From Lojkania enalia (Eukaryota; Ascomycota; Dothideomycetes; Pleosporales), in the NCBI GenBank assembly GCA_010094045.1, contig ML986588.1, positions 372,001-436,000 of the forward strand: a stretch of 64,000 nucleotides of DNA. Reading direction: 5' to 3'. The notes under the pieces are model-generated. The model saw only the letters and a list, made by a program, of their open reading frames with translations. It was not told the origin of the DNA and searched no databases. Positions within the stretch are counted from its first letter, which is position 1. Each line of letters begins with the position of its first letter. The translations under genes and the position numbers were made by a program. This document shows positions 63,342 to 64,000 of the stretch, piece after piece.

Positions 63342-64000
63342 AACGAGACCATGCCAGAGAGGTATTATTCTCGATATTCGAACGTAGGGCTACGGGTATA
63401 GCATGATAAGAGCATTGCGCTTGGAGTTAGGCGGGTTTCTTGGAATGTTTTAAAAGCATTTCTTTGAATCATTTTTGGAAGAGAGAAGTTGAGTGCGAAA
63501 GAAGGAGCTTTATAGCTAGGATGCTCGCATAACGAAGGGCGAGTAGGTTCTTGAGCATTATCGCCGGGATGCTGAATACATACCCATGGTAGCACGTAGT
63601 GAATAGAAGCGAGCTCGATGCCCATAATGGGCGATTAAAAAAGCTTCCTCACATTGTATTATTATGCGCCAAAGGATTGACATTATTGATTCGTGAGGAA
63701 AGATTGAGCTGGGACTGAGTTTGGACCTTGTCTGATGTGGAAATGAGCCGCCTCATGTTAATGACATGGTAGTTGCAGCCCGTGCTGTGAGTGGACGATG
63801 TCTCTCTGACAGGAACAGCCTTGTCCTCGACTTGTCCACAACAACGAATCGCCCAAACAAGGCCAACACGGGCTGAATAGACTACTGCCGCGGGTCCGGG
63901 CGAACAGTCATAACAAACAATGGAAGCAACGTGAACGCTCCTGTCTCCGCCCGCGGTCACCGTTGCCCTCATCCCACCTCTACTCCAGCTCTTGACACCC
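63342..64000. other. right-edge region, no gene supported
   Basis: 659 bp: the eIF3l 3' UTR plus spacer. Minus-strand frames at 63365-63625 and 63649-63972 have no recognised content. A gene entering from the right edge cannot be excluded. Confidence 0.35.

Noticed and set aside
1..64000. CRISPR arrays, intact transposons, LTRs, rRNA genes or a secondary-metabolite cluster
   Set aside because: No regularly spaced repeats, transposase or reverse-transcriptase motifs, terminal repeats, or PKS/NRPS/terpene synthase domains were seen on either strand.

Overview
The window is nuclear DNA of a filamentous ascomycete (Pezizomycotina). Most genes carry several short introns (about 44-60 nt) with GTATGT/GTAAGT-type donors and CTAAC/CTGAC-like branch sites. 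Families specific to these fungi are present: DASH subunit Duo1, Rds1-like stress protein, DUF3112-like 7-TM protein, Zn2Cys6 regulator, NRD1-like RNA-binding protein and small secreted cysteine-rich proteins. A helotialean/leotiomycete origin is my impression only; no marker in the window proves it. There are about 30 confident or likely protein genes, one tRNA-His and one clear pseudogene. Exon joins below were derived by eye from splice motifs, reading frame and family conservation. Every multi-exon model sums to a multiple of three.

Layout. 1-5.7 kb: an edge-truncated Cys-rich gene, galactokinase, a possible P450 relic, DASH subunit Duo1, and a nuclear protein with many Cdk-type sites. 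6.4-14.8 kb: RNase H2 subunit B and MCM10 head to head around an MCB box, a tubulin-tyrosine-ligase-like gene, a C2H2 protein with a long acidic repeat, and an MCP1-like mitochondrial membrane protein. 14.8-22.2 kb: a maltose-utilisation (MAL) cluster with an alpha-glucosidase, a divergent alpha-glucoside permease and a Zn2Cys6 regulator. Between permease and regulator lies a membrane-protein pseudogene broken by six in-frame stops. 22.3-33.2 kb: a TFIIIC-type WD protein, tRNA-His(GTG), a RING-CH E3 ligase, a Cys-rich 'MC...C..H' protein, a TANGO2-like protein, a Tic20/DUF4870-like membrane protein and an RS-rich protein.

33.2-42.7 kb is gene-poor. It holds a 3-kb stretch without a convincing gene, a DUF3112-like membrane protein with a degenerate C-terminal peptide repeat, and two small secreted 8-cysteine proteins. 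42.7-50 kb: a fungal membrane protein, TRM1 and an Rds1-like ferritin-fold protein. 50-64 kb: an OPT oligopeptide transporter, a BCS1-like AAA ATPase, an NRD1-like RRM protein with a 10-nt microexon, an EthD-domain protein, a nitrilase-superfamily hydrolase and eIF3 subunit L.

The points most worth a second look are the MAL cluster with its RIP-like pseudogene, three GC-AG introns (all GCAAGT) within 9 kb, the microexon with a tandem acceptor, a terminal intron that supplies the eighth cysteine of a secreted protein, and the replication-gene pair around an MCB element. I found no CRISPR array, intact transposon or clearly novel multi-gene system.
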